Source: Chara braunii | Lineage: Eukaryota > Streptophyta > Charophyceae > Charales > Characeae | DNA: 29,130 nt | Direction of reading: 5' to 3' | Assembly (NCBI GenBank): GCA_003427395.1 | Contig: BFEA01000007.1 | Location: 3,814,012-3,843,141 of the forward strand | Part shown: positions 19,437 to 29,070 of the stretch, in pieces | Layout: every line of letters starts with the position of its first letter | How positions within the stretch are numbered: the stretch's first letter is position 1 | Position numbers and translations under genes: made by a program | The notes under the pieces: model-generated | The model's input: only the letters and a program-made list of their open reading frames with translations | Told to the model about the DNA's origin: nothing | The model's database searches: none

Positions 19437-20331
19437 TAGAAACACTTAACATTGCAGCTTCGCCAAAAAATATAATAACAACACAGTAACCAACTATGGT
19501 CTGCCGCAACCACCAGAAGTCCGTTACTCCATATAACAGCAACCGTACCGTCCTCAACAGTCGCACAGGTCTCTGAATGTCAATGGCAGCGACCGTCTCA
19601 TAATTATATCAACGAGTACAACACAATTGATAGAAAACACCAGTGACGGTCTGTCTAAGGGAAAGCAGCAGCAACCCCAGACTGAGCAGGGTTGCAGCTG
19701 CCCTGGCCAGTGAGAATCAGCAATTGCCTCCGATTGAGTAATTCAACGACCTTCTATATCTGAAGTTAGCTAGTCGAAATCTGTTTTCGGTGAGACTCTG
19801 GTTAATGAACATAAAAGAGTCTCTAATCGAAGTAGTTGATCACTATGTGAATGATGCATACCACTGTCGAGAACAAATCGTTGTTGCACCAAGGTGTCCA
19901 CTGCAACCATGCAAATGAGCATTACGACTATGACAATGGGTAATCGTCTTGCTAGCTTAGCCTAACACGTAGTCCAACTCTCTGTGGTAAGTGTTTCAAA
20001 TTCTCTCTCTCTCTCTCCCTCCCTCTCACTCTTTCGACGGTTTGCCCATACCTCACGGCCAAAGCTTCCCCTTCCTTTATGTATGTGCATGCTCCTATTC
20101 CTTCCGTTGGCAAAAAAAAAAAGGGAAAACGTGTTCCTCATTAACTCAAATGCTAATGAAAATCAATCTTTTGTCAGGACGTGAAAAAATACGTTCTCAA
20201 TGGCAGATAAATGTAAACTTCATCCTTCTACCTTTGTTCCCCTTGTTTTTTTTTCTCTCTTTGTGTTACATGTGCACCAATCATCTCCTTAATAGCCACA
20301 CCCTGACCTTGATCACCATGGGGATGTAACG
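19437..20331. other. No supported gene
   Basis: Unique sequence with a short CT tract at about 20001-20014 and poly(A) near 20111-20122. No gene or element ends were identified. Confidence 0.5.
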
Positions 20332-20704
20332 CTACCTTCTTACCCCGAAAAAAACGTACGTACGTTGTAAACGAATACAACGTACGGTGTACGTTGTATT
20401 CGAATACAACGTACGTACGTTATGCAACAAATTTTAGGGGACAACTTTTCCACGGTGGCCTTTCGCGGGGTACATTGTATTCCAATACAACGTACGTACG
20501 TTGTATTTGAATTTTGAGTTACGAGAGGGTGGCCCTGGCCCTTGGAATATATGCAAAAAAAAAAAAAAAAAAAAAAAAAACCCACCAACAAAAGCCTTAT
20601 ACCCGTATCCAATTCGACCTTGAAATAGGTGCGTCATAGAAGGGGGCTCGCTCCACCACTCACCACATGCATTGAAAACAAAATTTGGTCCTGAATCTTT
20701 CCTT

Positions 20705-21413
20705 CTATTAGCTGCCGATTCATTATTGTGAGAGGCGGAAGGCCCGGACCACCCGTCATCTCTTTGATTGGAAATATATGCTGATTTCGATTTAAAAAAC
20801 AAAAAAACAAAAAAAAACAACAAAAGAGACATGAAGGCTCAGGGCAAGTCATGTTGTTATGTCTGTTCCATTTTTCAGGAGGGGGTTGGTCTCCTCAGGG
20901 GCTCAGTCAGTCCCCGTAAGCAAAATTGGGTAATGCTCCCAGCAAGTTCACTCCCAGGTAGACTACAAAGACCCCGGCCTCATCTGATTTCGGTGGGGAG
21001 AGGGAAAAAATACGCCCCCCCCCCCCCTAAAATTTGGCAGCAAATTTCAACAATACTCTGAGGCAAAAGATGTTTGTATTGCATTGTTCTTTGACTTTTT
21101 TTTTTTTTTTTGGATTTTTTTGAACATTTTGAATATTTTTTTAGATTGTGAAAAATGTCTCAAAATCCAGCGGCCTAACTCAGTTGGTAAGGCTTGCAAG
21201 TGGCATTCAGGAGGTCGTGGGTTCAATCCCCATTGGCCTCATGTACCTTCCTGGGCATGCTTGGTGCCCACCACCTAGAGATAGACCACTGGATCCCCCT
21301 ATTGGCATTTAGCAGAGTTTGATGATGTTCATAGGGGAGGGGACTTGAGGGGAGGCACAGGGATTGGTTATGTTGGCATGGTCCCGGATGCTACTAGCTG
21401 TCCCCTAGCCGGT
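20705..21413 (+). repeat. Near-exact duplicate of 2781-3489 (copy 2)
   Basis: Same text as 2781-3489 at constant offset 17924. Here the surroundings are natural, because the sequence sits within inverted-repeat arms and runs through to the SINE poly(A) tail. This copy is therefore likely the genuine one. Confidence 0.9.
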
Positions 21414-21580
21414 ATCGCCCACCTGCAGGTCGGGAGCAACCCCCGCATGTTCTCTCGTGAACATGGTTCTGGTTGCTACGGGGTTCCCCGTATGGCTACA
21501 ATTAGGAGTAGTGGTAGGTAGGTAGTGTGAGGTGAAATTGAGAGAAGAATATAGCTTAAAAAAAAAAAAAAAAAAAAAAA
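21165..21580 (+). mobile_element. tRNA-derived SINE with poly(A) tail
   Basis: The head resembles a tRNA. The A box TAACTCAGTTGG is at about 21175-21186 and the B box GGTTCAATCCC at 21220-21230, preceded by GAGGTCGT as in a T-arm. A body of about 330 bp unrelated to tRNA follows, then a poly(A) tail to 21580. The 8-bp word GTCTCAAA occurs just before (21157-21164) and just after (21581-21588), as expected for a target-site duplication made by LINE machinery. Length about 416 bp. RNA polymerase III boxes and A tail together support a SINE. The family name is unknown to me. A second, truncated head is at 3241-3489. Confidence 0.85.
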
Positions 21581-21758
21581 GTCTCAAATGCTACACAGTC
21601 CGAATACAGTGTACGTACGTTGTATTTGAATACAACATACGTACGTTGTATTTGACCGTACGTTCTATTCGAAAAAAAAAGAGCGATTTCTAAAAGTTTG
21701 ATTTTTTAGGGTAATTCGAATAGAACGTACGTACGTTTTTTTTGGGGTAAGAAGGTAG

Positions 21759-22354
21759 GACGACAGATCCAAGCAACACTACCAGCGCTGCCACACACAG
21801 ATCTCAACGCCGAGCACGAGTTAGATCTCCACGACGAACAAGTAATGACCACGTGGCTGATGGAGTGACGACAACGTGCGCTGCTATGAGTCTCCCTGCA
21901 CTACTTACCAAATATACAGTAGAGCTTGAATCTTCCACTTATATACGGAAAGATACATAGTCGTATCTCTATTATTATGCTTATTTTATTTATTTATTAT
22001 TGTTTCTTCCTCAATGCACATGGCGACCCTCTTCGTCCTGGTTCATGCGCCTCCGCCTCTTTAAGTTTCCTTCCTCCTATATTGACTGATGCCTTTTCCT
22101 ACTTCAAACCGTATCCGAAAAAAAACAAACCAATATTTCGCGTTCATTTTCCCTTGCCTTCTCCCCTTTCCCGTCCCATGCACCTCCAAACCGTTCAACC
22201 CCTCTCGCTACCTTGCTCTTATAGTTATATCTAGTCGTAATTTCCATCAGATCCAGCCAAGAATGGGAAGGGAAAATTGAAAGCAGCAACGAGACAACTA
22301 CTGCAGTAATACGACTGGAGGGGGCTTGAGCGAGCGAGCAACGTGGGAAGGACG
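21759..22354. other. Upstream region of the 22355 gene, nothing else seen
   Basis: Moderately AT-rich, with a C/T-rich segment at about 22060-22210. It would hold the promoter and 5' UTR of the gene starting at 22355, but I see no decisive element. Confidence 0.45.
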
Positions 22355-22625
22355 ATGGCGACCACCATGCAGGTATACCCTCTGCTTTCCCCTTTTCGAA
22401 CTTCCACATCCCGTCTCCTTTTTTCTCACCCTTCATCTACCTCAATCTCCCTTCGCCCTTACACACATACTAGGGAGTGAATGCAAGAGTGCAGGAGGGC
22501 AACAAAGTTACGAAACAAGTGTCAACTACACAGATAGAAATCTACAACTCAAAGATGTCGAATGCCAAACCAACGAAGAGTGAGAGAATGAATGAGATGA
22601 TAACCGCGGATGAAGATAATCGCAG
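22355..22625 (+). CDS. 5' end of an unidentified spliced gene (two exons)
   Basis: ATG at 22355 (GGACGATGGCG context) opens a six-codon exon, MATTMQ, ending at 22372 before GTATAC. A 101-bp intron with a C/T-rich 3' part ends CATACTAG. Exon 2 (22474-22625) continues in phase for 50 codons and two bases, then meets CAG-GTAATAAG, a good donor. The joined protein begins MATTMQGVNARVQEGNKVTK and is hydrophilic, with NAKPTKSERMNEMITADEDN near its end. Without splicing at the second donor it stops after two Arg at a TAA. Short intron, good splice signals and balanced codons make this credible. I cannot name it, and no next exon is convincing (an acceptor at 22660 would leave only a 35-bp intron). 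Confidence 0.45.
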
Positions 22626-23591
22626 GTAATAAGTATCATTCTAACACCCTTCCCACCAAGGCACCTAGCGAGGATCCCAACAAGGTTCACAAACCTATTG
22701 GGCACAAATTATGTCGAGCGACTGCGAATTGGGCAGGGTTGTTGGCAACGGATTTGAAGGCAACACGTACTATGGAGATGATGATGATGGATGTCGACCT
22801 TGTTTCCACTGCACACCAAACTTGCTGAACGAGAATGAATCTTCCACTAGAGCAGGGGAAGATACATTACCCCGCTCTCCGCTCTTTCAAAATACATCAC
22901 CTCGTGCACAGTCTCCCTACCTCGTAGCACCCAGACTGTTCACCAATCCCAAAAATTGGCGTGGCGAAGCTGTTTTGAGCACCACAAAACCCCCGCTTTC
23001 ACTTCTCCCTCACTCGATCTTGTTGAGAAACGAGCGAGCAATCAAATTTTTCACTCTCGTTCTCCTCTTTTCCTTTTACCTCGATTCTTTCGCGCAACCC
23101 CTTTTTCTCTCACCTCCTTTTCTATCCTCTCGTTGGCCAATCCGACTTCACTATGCAGGTCGCCCTCCTTCAAAACCCCTGTTTGGCACTTTCCCTTGCT
23201 TGATTCCGTTAAGAATCGAGTAAGCTACGAGTTCCTCTCTCCGCCTTCGTCATTTTCCTCATCGCCATTCTTTTCGTACCTGGACAGGATCCCAGCCAGA
23301 TATGTGCATCTTCCTTCAGTTGCTTTGTTTCTCCATTCCCTCACCTTCACCACTGCCTTACCACGTACTCCTCTTTTGTCAACCTTGCTTTCGCTTTCGT
23401 CTTCTTCCTTGCTCTCGTGGACGTCTTCTTTCCTGCCTTGCTCTTCTTCTTTCTCCCACTCGTCTTCTTCCTCGATTCCCCCGACGTCCCTTTTCTTCTT
23501 CAACTGTTCTAAGCGCAACCCGATAGGAAGTGGTCTGACTGCTCCAGCTACCTTGAGGGAAATTTGAAAGGGAACCAACTACCTACTTGCT
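22626..23591. other. Possible intron or flank; no gene named
   Basis: C/T-rich on the plus strand, especially 22980-23520. The minus-strand frame at 23225-23578 is Glu/Lys-rich low complexity without an ATG at its open start. The plus-strand frame at about 22711-22860 (LGRVVGNGFEGNTYYGDDDD) is short and unrecognised. Confidence 0.4.
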
Positions 23592-23718
23592 TCGATTAGT
23601 CTTTCGACCCCATACCCGAATCCGGCGAATGATTTGCGACCTCATAGGAGGGAACCTGCTACTACGCGGATCGATATTCTTTCGCCCCTATACCCAAGTC
23701 CGAGGAACGATTTGCACG
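23592..23718 (+). repeat. Imperfect tandem pair, about 78-bp period
   Basis: Two segments share CTTTCG.CCC.ATACCC.A.TCCG.G.A.GATTTGC, at about 23598-23637 and 23676-23715. Many substitutions separate them. Confidence 0.6.
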
Positions 23719-24519
23719 TAAGTATCGATGCTAGCCTCCGCTCGACTACCCCCTGACTGTGCCTTGCCCAAGCATAGTTAACCATCTCCCGGGCCCCACA
23801 AGCATGCTCACACTTAAGTCTTTTTACAAAAGATCCGGGCTGGTGAAAGGTGCTCCTAAAGGCGGTCTTTGCCACTCAGACTTCTTCCGCCTCGTGGGCT
23901 ATGTGCCCACCAACTCACATGCATGTTGACCTCCTTGGTCCATGTTTCAAGATAGATAGGATACAGGAATTTCGTCAACATCTCGAACACGCAGGAAGCC
24001 GAACGGACCCTCCAAAGGAGGGTTATGCTCAAGGTCCTCGACTGCCGTGACGACCGCCCATGGGGGGGGGTTCAATTGCTCCCCACCACATTGTCGGTCA
24101 TTGCAACCCAATCTGGCGGACACCCCACGTCCATCAAGGAGGGCAGCGATGCAGTCACCTCCACCCCGTCAAGGTGGGGATACACGACTTCCCTCCATCC
24201 GCTCCTCGATCAGCAATTTTGAGCATCCCTCTAACTAACGTTCAAGTTCAAAGTTATTTTCATCATTCCCTCGTGACACTTTTTCGATGTCATCCCTCTT
24301 ACATATATTTATTTCAGCTAGATCCGCACGAATTCGGACTCAGATCCGTAGTTTAACAGTTCGTTGACGTACCAAATGGATTGCGCCCGTCGGTTCCCCT
24401 ATTGGCCCCGAAGTCAGTTTTTAACTCGGTCAAAAAAATGGAAACTTAAAAATAAAGAAGAAAAAAAAATGAAAAAAGAAAAACAATTTTTTTTTTTTAG
24501 GGAACTTTGAGGAGGAGGG
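23719..24519. other. No supported gene
   Basis: Unique sequence. Several overlapping open frames of about 65 codons at 24025-24356 carry no recognisable motif. A/T homopolymers occupy 24430-24500. Confidence 0.5.
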
Positions 24520-24864
24520 GGAAGGGCAGGGACCCACCGACACCCTCTTAGTCTTGTTAGTCGGAGCCACGCTCGGGCCCATCTGGCAAAACCAAGTGGG
24601 ATAGTCCCACAAGACCCCTCGGTCTTCGTCGGTCTCCCTCTTCTGATCCATCGTCACTTGCCGGCCTCGATCCTTAAACATGTTGCTTGGACGTCCAGTA
24701 CCGTAACCAATAGGGCTAAGTCCAGTTTGAACCGACCAGACGCAAACTTTCATAAAAGTAGTCATGACGCCGTTGTGAGCAAACCCGGGAAGGGTATCAC
24801 TTGTTCTCCGCTGAAGCCAGAGGTTGTGACGTTTGTCACCTGTCGTTTCCGCTTCAGAGGTCAT
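24520..24864 (-). CDS. Unrecognised minus-strand ORF, N-terminal part plausible
   Basis: ATG at 24864-24862 opens a frame that runs to 24430, but its last 30 residues come from A/T homopolymers. The part before that looks protein-like: TTFMKVCVWSVQTGLSPIGY, then GRQVTMDQKRETDEDRGVLW and YPTWFCQMGP. I do not recognise it. Either an exon whose true end lies before 24520 or a remnant of a mobile element. Confidence 0.25.
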
Positions 24865-25340
24865 CAGCGATAAAACAGGGTGTGGAGTTTATTCCATCTG
24901 CCTCACCCCACTTAATACCGAATTCTAAGTCTTAATCCAAACAATGAGAAATGATTAAAATTAAAAGTAAAATATTTAATCTTGACGCACAAATTTGCAA
25001 ACTTATTAATTTCAAAATTAGAGATATCAAAAAAAAAATCCTCAATCAATATTGGAGGAATACAGGTCTCACTATGACTCAATAGAAGGTAAGAAACAAA
25101 CGTTTTCCTTAGGGTCAACTGAAATATTACTTTAGTTTCAAGTGTACAATTAGATCATTCTTAAACTTAACATGCTCATAGGACTCGACACAATCCCAAA
25201 CCCAATTTGTATTATCACTGCATGAGAAACCTTGTCCACTTTCCGATTATGCAGCTACCGACACCCCGCAGATCAAACCTTTCGTAGCTGGGAGTTACCG
25301 GTAGAAGGGTTTTTCACGACTCTTTCCAATAAACAAAGTG
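24865..25340. other. AT-rich, no gene seen
   Basis: A/T-biased sequence followed by possible LTR text; the LTR start is not definable. Confidence 0.45.
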
Positions 25341-25639
25341 CTGATGTCTGGTGTAGTGGTACCCCTACGGTTTAGCAGTGAGGCCGGACCAGTTTCGGGC
25401 CGTCGGCCTGACCAAGGTCCGGTACGAGGTTGTTCCCGTACCTGAACTTAGGCCGGTATATCACTTCGGCCTAGGCCCAGATCGGGAAGTTGGTTCACTC
25501 ATTCTTGGCTCGTTCATTTATGGAGTCGGTGAGAGCACGACACTCAGTTGCCGCTTCTCGTGTGTGTCTATCTCCTCTCTCTCTCTCTCTCTTCTCTCTC
25601 TCTCCATCTCCTCACAAGCCCTCCTGCACGTATGTTACA
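25341..25639 (+). mobile_element. Probable end of a plus-strand LTR
   Basis: Ends TATGTTACA one base before a primer-binding site at 25641, as the 3' end of a 5' LTR should. It includes a CT tract at about 25575-25605. The start coordinate is nominal, since no partner LTR is in the window. Confidence 0.4.
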
Positions 25640-25640
25640 T

Positions 25641-25652
25641 TGGTATCAGAGC
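25641..25652 (+). promoter_or_regulatory. Retroelement primer-binding site (initiator tRNA-Met)
   Basis: Exact TGGTATCAGAGC, the second such site in the window and on the opposite strand to the first (10662-10673). It is followed by AGGTTTCGAACC, further matching the kind of leader seen in plant LTR elements. No gag was recognised after it; the next recognisable text is the 18S relic at 25851. Confidence 0.7.
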
Positions 25653-25850
25653 AGGTTTCGAACCTTTGCTCCCTCCCTCCTTCCCTCTCTCGCTATCCTA
25701 CCATCACAGAAAGCCACAACCAAGTTCGTTTTCGAAGTTGCGTCTGGTCCGTCAACGCGACCAGGTACATTCTTCCTCCAAGCTAGCACCTTTCTTGTCG
25801 GCCATCTCTGATATGGTGTTTCCCCAGCTGCGGCTGCTATCCTTCCGGCT
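25653..25850 (+). other. Retroelement leader-like spacer
   Basis: C/T-rich sequence between the primer-binding site and the 18S relic. The plus-strand frame continues into the relic and is not a credible protein. Confidence 0.4.
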
Positions 25851-26050
25851 GCCTACGTCGTTCTGGTGCTGCTTGTACCAACGCACTCCCGTCACTCCTA
25901 CGGATCGAATGACCCGATGAAGTATTCGAATTGCGACGACCTTAGCAGCCTGCAACTTGTGCTGCAGTGCGAAGTCCATTTGAACCTTATCATTTGAGGA
26001 AGGAAAGATCGTAACAAGGTTTCCGGAGGTGAACATGTGGAAGGATCATT
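25851..26050 (+). rRNA. Decayed 3' end of 18S rRNA (pseudogene fragment)
   Basis: Aligns by eye with the last 180-200 nt of plant 18S rRNA, in order. It has CCTACGTC and TTGTACCA (for TTGTACACA), CCCGTCACTCCTAC, ATCGAATGACCCGATGAAG and GAAGTCCATTTGAACCTTAT. It then reads CATTTGAGGAAGG, CGTAACAAGGTTTCCGGAGG, TGAACATGTGG and the terminal AAGGATCATT at 26050. Substitutions are numerous (about one in seven), including in the normally invariant decoding region and the final hairpin, so it cannot be a working gene. Several are C-to-T or G-to-A changes. The body of 18S is absent upstream. I infer an old insertion or retroposed rDNA fragment. Confidence 0.85.
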
Positions 26051-26459
26051 CACACGTGGACCGCCAACCTCCTGCCAATGTCAGCATGTACCCCCCCTCC
26101 CGCTCTCCTTTCCACCCCCCCTTAATCCCGACGTCCCACTCACTTCCGATCCCGATCCTCTTTACTCCCGACTCCCGTCTCGACTGAGCCTTCCCCCCCC
26201 CCCCCCCCCCCGATCCCAACTCCGCCCGGATCACGTCCAATCGTGATCGCAATTTCTTCCCCCCCCTTCCCCCTCTCACTCTCTTGCTCCCGTTCCCGTC
26301 TGCCCCCCTACTTGCCAACCCCNCNCCCCCNCCCGATCCCAACCCTGCGATCGNCCCCNNCCCNACTCCCCNCCCCTCCCCNCTCCCCCTTCTAATCCAA
26401 ACCCAACCTCTCCCCGCCCACCTCCTTCCCCTCCACCAATCCTATTCCCGACACTCGTG
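26051..26459 (+). other. C-rich, ITS1-like sequence with ambiguous bases
   Basis: Directly after the 18S terminus, in the place of ITS1. It is extremely C-rich, with a poly(C) run near 26190-26210 and 12 or so N at 26323-26382. No 5.8S rRNA motif was found up to 26600, so the rDNA copy breaks off within or after ITS1. Confidence 0.5.
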
Positions 26460-26585
26460 GTTAATGGACCCTGAAAAATTCGTCGAACCTAGCAACGAAG
26501 CTTGTTAGCGAAAGGTTACCGAATTCGCTAAAACAAGTTAGCAAAATCAGTGTTTAGGTTTGACGATGACAAAATGTCTATTTGT
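26460..26585. other. Spacer between rDNA relic and satellite
   Basis: Short unique sequence with GTTAGCGAAAGG and GTTAGCAAAAT words. No gene. Confidence 0.4.
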
Positions 26586-28058
26586 GACTTCGGGTTTTGT
26601 GAACACCGAAAAGTGGTTTCGAGATTTAACTTATTTGTTCTAGGAAGTTATATCCCGAAGTGCTTTTGGCATTTCGCTACTGAAAACGCACTTCATGATT
26701 TCGGTGTTCTGCTTAGTTTTTTTGCGGAGCTATTTCCCGAAGTGCTTTCGGTGTTTCAGTACTGAAAGCGCACTTCAGGATTTCGGTGTTTAATACATCA
26801 TATCCCGAAGTGGTTTCGGTGTTTCGGTACCGAAAACACACTTCGGGATTTCGGTGTTTTACTTAGGCATTTTGAGTGTTTATATCCCGAAGTGGTTTCG
26901 GTGTTTCGGTACCGAAAACACACTTTTGGATTTTGGTGTTATACTTAGGCAATTTGAGTGCTTATATCCTGAAGTGATTTCGGTGTTTCGGTAGAAAATG
27001 CAGTTATGGATTTCGGGGTTTTACTTAGGCATTTTGAGTGCTTATATCCCGAAGCAGTTCCGGTGTTTCGGTACCGAAAATGCACTTCGGGATTTCGGTG
27101 TTTTACTTGGGCAATTTGAGTGCTTACATCCCGAAGTGGTTTTGACGTTTCGGTACCGAAAACGCACTTCGAGATTTCAATGTTTTACTTAGGCAATTTG
27201 AGTGGTTATATCCCGAAGTGGTTTCGGTGTTTCGGTACCGAAAATGCACTTCGGGATTTCNCGAGATTTCAATGTTTTACTTAGGCAATTTGAGTGGTTA
27301 TATCCCGAAGTGGTTTCGGTGTTTCGGTACCGAAAATGCACTTCGGGATTTCAATGTTTTACTTAGGCATTTTGAGTGCTTATATCTCGAAAGTGGTTTC
27401 GGTGTTTCGGTGCCGAAAACGCACTTCGGGATTTTAGTGTTTTACTTAGGCAATTTGAGTGCCTATATCCCGAAGTGGTTTTGGTGTTTCAGTACTGAAA
27501 ACGCACTTCAGGATTTCAGTGTTTTACTTAGGCAATTTGAGTGTTTATATCCCGAAGTGGTTTCAGTGTTTCGGTACCGAAAACACACTTTGGAATTTCG
27601 GTGTTTTACTTGGGCATTTAGAGTGCTTATATCCCGAAGTGGTTTCAGTGTTTCGGTACCGAAAATGCACTTCGGGATTTCGATGTTCTACTTAGGCAAT
27701 TTGGGTGCTTATATTCTGAAGTGGTTTCGGTGTTTTGGTACCAATAACGCGTTTCGGGATTTGGGTGTTTTACTTAGGCAATTTAAATGGTTTCGGTGTT
27801 TTGGTACCGAAAACGCACTTCAGGATTTCGGTGTTTTACTTCAATTTTTTTGCGAAGTCATATCCCGAAGTGCTTTCAGTGTTTCAGTACCGAAAATGTA
27901 CTTCGCAATCCCGGTGTTTTACTTAGGTGTTTTGTGAAGTCATATCTCGACATGCTTTTTTCGGTGTTTCGGTAGGATTTCAGTGTTTTACTTAGTTTTT
28001 TGCGGAATCATTTCCCGAAGTACTTTCCGTGTTTCAATAATGAAAATGCACTTCGGGA
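26586..28058 (+). repeat. 82-bp satellite with nested palindrome, about 18 units
   Basis: The palindrome centre recurs near 26680, 26758, 26829, 26911, 26991, 27073, 27155, 27237, 27329, 27411, 27495, 27577, 27659, 27741, 27807, 27886, 27970 and 28038; most steps are 82 bp. Each full unit reads CCCGAAGTGGTTTCGG, then TTTCGGTACCGAAAAC, then GCACTTCGGG, followed by a linker TTTTACTTAGGCAATTTGAG. The outer (CCCGAAGTG/CACTTCGGG) and inner (TTTCGGTACCGAAA) arms pair with each other. Edge units are more diverged and three are shortened. All plus-strand frames are open across many units, which is a property of the repeat and not a gene. A single N is at 27261. Confidence 0.93.
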
Positions 28059-28307
28059 TATAATTTGACAAATCGGATCCAGACTCGACTCACACGATCA
28101 TCATCACACATATCACACAACAAATATGAGAATCATATAGATAAGAAAGGTTTTTCCTTGCGCACACACATGGGGAAGCAATCACAAATGATAAAGAGGG
28201 AGGAGAGACGAAAATGGAGGGGAAATAATATGCATAGAACTCGTGGTCAACATAGTCTCCCCATAAAATATTCATCTAATGTTTATCCTAAAAAATATCG
28301 AATCGGA
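28059..28307. other. No supported gene
   Basis: A-rich unique sequence right of the satellite. Confidence 0.5.
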
Positions 28308-28334
28308 TTTTTTTTTTTTTTTTTTTTTTTTTTT
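28308..28334 (-). repeat. 27-base poly(T), possible retroposon tail
   Basis: On the minus strand this is a poly(A) run that would end an element whose body lies at higher coordinates. No target-site duplication could be tested because the other end may lie outside the window. Confidence 0.35.
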
Positions 28335-28719
28335 GCCCTGTTTTGGTTTTGACCAAGGTCTGTCTGTGCCTAGTTTTGTGTTTGTGGGGTCTTGGAGATT
28401 ACTATTTTGGCCAACCCTAAAAATCCTGAAAAATCTCAAAAACTAAAAAGAGCAAATTTTGCATGAAAATGTATTTTTGCCTTTTGGTTTAAGGCCCCTT
28501 TGTTTTATTTTTTTTTAATAATTTATGATTGTTTATTTGGTGTCCGCTCTATGGACTGGTGACAAGTCTGGCTTAAAAGGTGTAAGATGTTTGTTATAAT
28601 GATCCTGGAAACCCCCAGAAAAATTAGGGGTCTGTTAACTGCTTCTCCCAGGTTCATGTCCGTCCGTAGTGGAAGAGTTTCTGTTGCATCAACAAAATCC
28701 CTAGACGTCCGATAGGGAC
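28335..28719. other. AT-rich sequence, no gene seen
   Basis: Would be the 3' untranslated part of the minus-strand ORF at 28720-29070 if that ORF is real. Confidence 0.4.
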
Positions 28720-29070
28720 TCACGCAAACCATTTTGAGGCCAGACCAATGGTCAGGGACTTGGATCTTCGATCAGGGGTATCAATCAAATATTGGTTACG
28801 GTCCTGATCAGAGGTCGAGTGCTGCCTAGCTAGACCCAGTGCTTCCGAACCATGACATTCAGTAGTCGTCAGTTTGTGGGCGTCACGCTGCTGGAGCAAT
28901 GTCAGGACCTTGAGCGCTGTAGTTGAGTAGAGGTAGACAATACGAGTGAGAGCGGAGGGGAGTGGAGAGAGGCAGGGGCTATGTGGGGCAGTGCCCCAAG
29001 GACCTGACTCGACACTTTGGACAAAGACATTGGTAGGACCACTGGCAGGGGGACTACTTTTGGACGACAT
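28720..29070 (-). CDS. Unrecognised ORF, 116 codons, complete
   Basis: ATG at 29070-29068 (GTCATGTCG context) to TGA at 28720-28722. The N-terminus MSSKSSPPASGP is Ser/Pro-rich. The middle has ALTRIVYLYSTTALKVLTLL, a plausible helix, and the C-terminus is polar with a Lys-Trp-Phe-Ala end. Codon choice is even and C-rich in third positions. I do not recognise it. It could be a small host gene, the first exon of a larger one, or, given the poly(T) 386 bp downstream, part of a retroposed copy. Confidence 0.35.
   Translation of the reverse strand: MSSKSSPPASGPTNVFVQSVESGPWGTAPHSPCLSPLPSALTRIVYLYSTTALKVLTLLQQRDAHKLTTTECHGSEALGLARQHSTSDQDRNQYLIDTPDRRSKSLTIGLASKWFA

Larger units (their letters stand above)
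20332..21758. mobile_element. Foldback-like DNA element with terminal inverted repeats
   Basis: The left end reads CTACCTTCTTACCCC, then a short A run and CGTACGTACGTT. The right end at 21724-21758 is the reverse complement with one mismatch over about 35 bp. Both arms hold further inverted copies of GTATTCGAATACAACGTACG-like text, so each arm can fold on itself. No transposase frame is seen inside; it would be non-autonomous. No clean target duplication is visible, only ACG near both ends. A SINE is inserted in its right half and a 27-A run lies at about 20554-20580. Confidence 0.7.

Noticed and set aside
21171-21240. Functional tRNA gene
   Set aside because: A and B boxes are present, but the acceptor stem does not pair and the sequence continues into a SINE body.
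22661-22730. Third exon of the 22355 gene
   Set aside because: The acceptor at 22660 would require a 35-bp intron, too short for plants, and the frame soon stops.
26051-26600. 5.8S rRNA after the ITS1-like region
   Set aside because: None of the conserved 5.8S words was seen.
27218-27937. 239-residue open frame in the satellite
   Set aside because: It follows the 82-bp repeat through all phases and includes an N. Openness is a property of the unit, not evidence of a gene.
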